From Acidobacteriota bacterium (GTDB lineage: Bacteria > Acidobacteriota > Terriglobia > Terriglobales > Acidobacteriaceae): a stretch of DNA of 7,243 nucleotides. The stretch covers positions 1 to 7,243 of the forward strand of contig JAJZFE010000256.1 of NCBI GenBank assembly GCA_021798655.1, written 5' to 3'. Both the position numbers and the translations under genes were made by a program. Each line of letters begins with the position of its first letter. Position 1 is the first letter of the stretch. The notes beneath the pieces were generated by a model. That model had not been told where the DNA came from. It made no database searches and saw only the letters and a list, made by a program, of their open reading frames with translations. This document shows positions 6,788-7,243 of the stretch, piece by piece.

Positions 6788-7243
6788 ATGGCACCTGAAG
6801 AGACCACCCGTCGCGACTTTCTGAAGACCACCAGCGCTGCACTGGCTGCCACGGCGCTGCCCGCAGCCGGCCTGTGGACCGCGAAGAGCTATGCCGCCAT
6901 TCCCGGCGCGAATGACCGCGTGCGCACGGCCGTCGTTGGCTGTGGCGACCGCATGAAGCAGTCGCTGATTCCTGCGTTCGCAGAGCACGCGAAGGAGCTG
7001 AACTACGAGTTCGTGGCGGTGTGCGACATCTGGAACCGCCGTCGTGAAGAGGGCGCCGAGTACATCAAGAAGGCGTCGGGGTTCACGGTGGAGCCGGTGC
7101 GCAACACGGACGAGCTGTATGCGCGCAAGGATGTGGACGCGGTGCTGATCGCCACGGCTGACTTTCAGCACGCGCGTTGCGGGATTGAGGCGGTGAACGC
7201 CGGTCGCGATGCGTATGTCGAAAAGCCGACGGCGCACCTGATG
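6788..7243 (+). CDS. Tat-signal Gfo/Idh/MocA-family oxidoreductase (partial)
   Basis: The family comprises NAD(P)-dependent oxidoreductases and glycosidases acting mainly on sugars and inositols. Only the first 152 residues are in the window, with no stop. The start ATG has GGAG five bases upstream. Residues 7-13, TRRDFLK, form a textbook twin-arginine motif, followed by an Ala-rich hydrophobic segment (17-35) with plausible cleavage near SYA-AIPG, so export to the periplasm is expected. The mature part begins with a Rossmann fold: beta strand TAVVGCGDR (G51, G53), acidic VCD (Asp80), VLIATADFQHA at 119-129 and the family signature EKP at 145-147. Substrate cannot be told from this part. Exported members of this family are common in Acidobacteria and Bacteroidetes and some are glycoside-cleaving. 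It has its own promoter, is divergent from tig, and is probably functionally unrelated to the protease cluster. Confidence 0.9.
   Translation, partial: MAPEETTRRDFLKTTSAALAATALPAAGLWTAKSYAAIPGANDRVRTAVVGCGDRMKQSLIPAFAEHAKELNYEFVAVCDIWNRRREEGAEYIKKASGFTVEPVRNTDELYARKDVDAVLIATADFQHARCGIEAVNAGRDAYVEKPTAHLM

Noticed and set aside
6608..7237. A 209-residue minus-strand frame overlapping the oxidoreductase gene
   Set aside because: The plus strand encodes a clear Tat signal, Rossmann fold and EKP motif with promoter and ribosome-binding site. The minus frame crosses the tig promoter and shows no recognisable domain.

Overview
The window is GC-rich chromosomal DNA that looks like a soil acidobacterium of class Terriglobia (Granulicella, Terriglobus or Edaphobacter type). 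This is an inference from the style of the Lon, ClpX, ClpP and Tig proteins, a Tat-exported Gfo/Idh/MocA oxidoreductase next door, and an intergenic repeat of the kind 'GTCATTCCG...GGAATCTG' that I associate with such genomes. No database search was possible.

Layout. Most of the window is a protein quality-control cluster read on the minus strand, in the classical order tig (5034-6467), clpP (4290-4880), clpX (1632-2915) and lon (1-1461; the C-terminal part lies beyond the left edge). Trigger factor handles nascent chains at the ribosome. ClpX unfolds substrates and feeds them to the ClpP peptidase. Lon is a second, self-contained AAA+ protease. At the right edge a divergent gene on the plus strand (6788 onward, truncated) encodes a Tat-signal Gfo/Idh/MocA-family oxidoreductase with its own promoter and a perfect 22-bp palindrome in its leader.

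Mobile element. A complete IS481-family insertion sequence (3261-4288, 1028 bp) sits between clpP and clpX. It has 21-bp imperfect terminal inverted repeats, one intact DDE transposase, and a perfect 6-bp target duplication TCTAGG that fits the NCTAGN target of classical IS481. It inserted into the clpP stop codon. One copy of the duplicated CTAG keeps the clpP TAG stop, and the other copy supplies the TAG stop of the transposase, which has no stop inside the element. The transposase gene also contains a perfect 36-bp palindrome in its N-terminal HTH region.

Regulation. The best-supported signals are a 17-bp-spaced promoter for tig (6583-6611), an 18-bp-spaced promoter for the oxidoreductase (6687-6716), a rho-independent terminator between clpX and lon (about 1578-1608), and a strong terminator-like hairpin between the IS and clpX (3087-3118). 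tig starts with TTG and encodes an unusual histidine-rich N-terminal tail (13 His in 23 residues) ahead of the ribosome-binding domain.

No clear new multi-gene system is present. The unusual points are the stop-codon-sharing IS insertion, the 36-bp coding palindrome, the His-rich trigger factor and the palindromic leader of the oxidoreductase gene.
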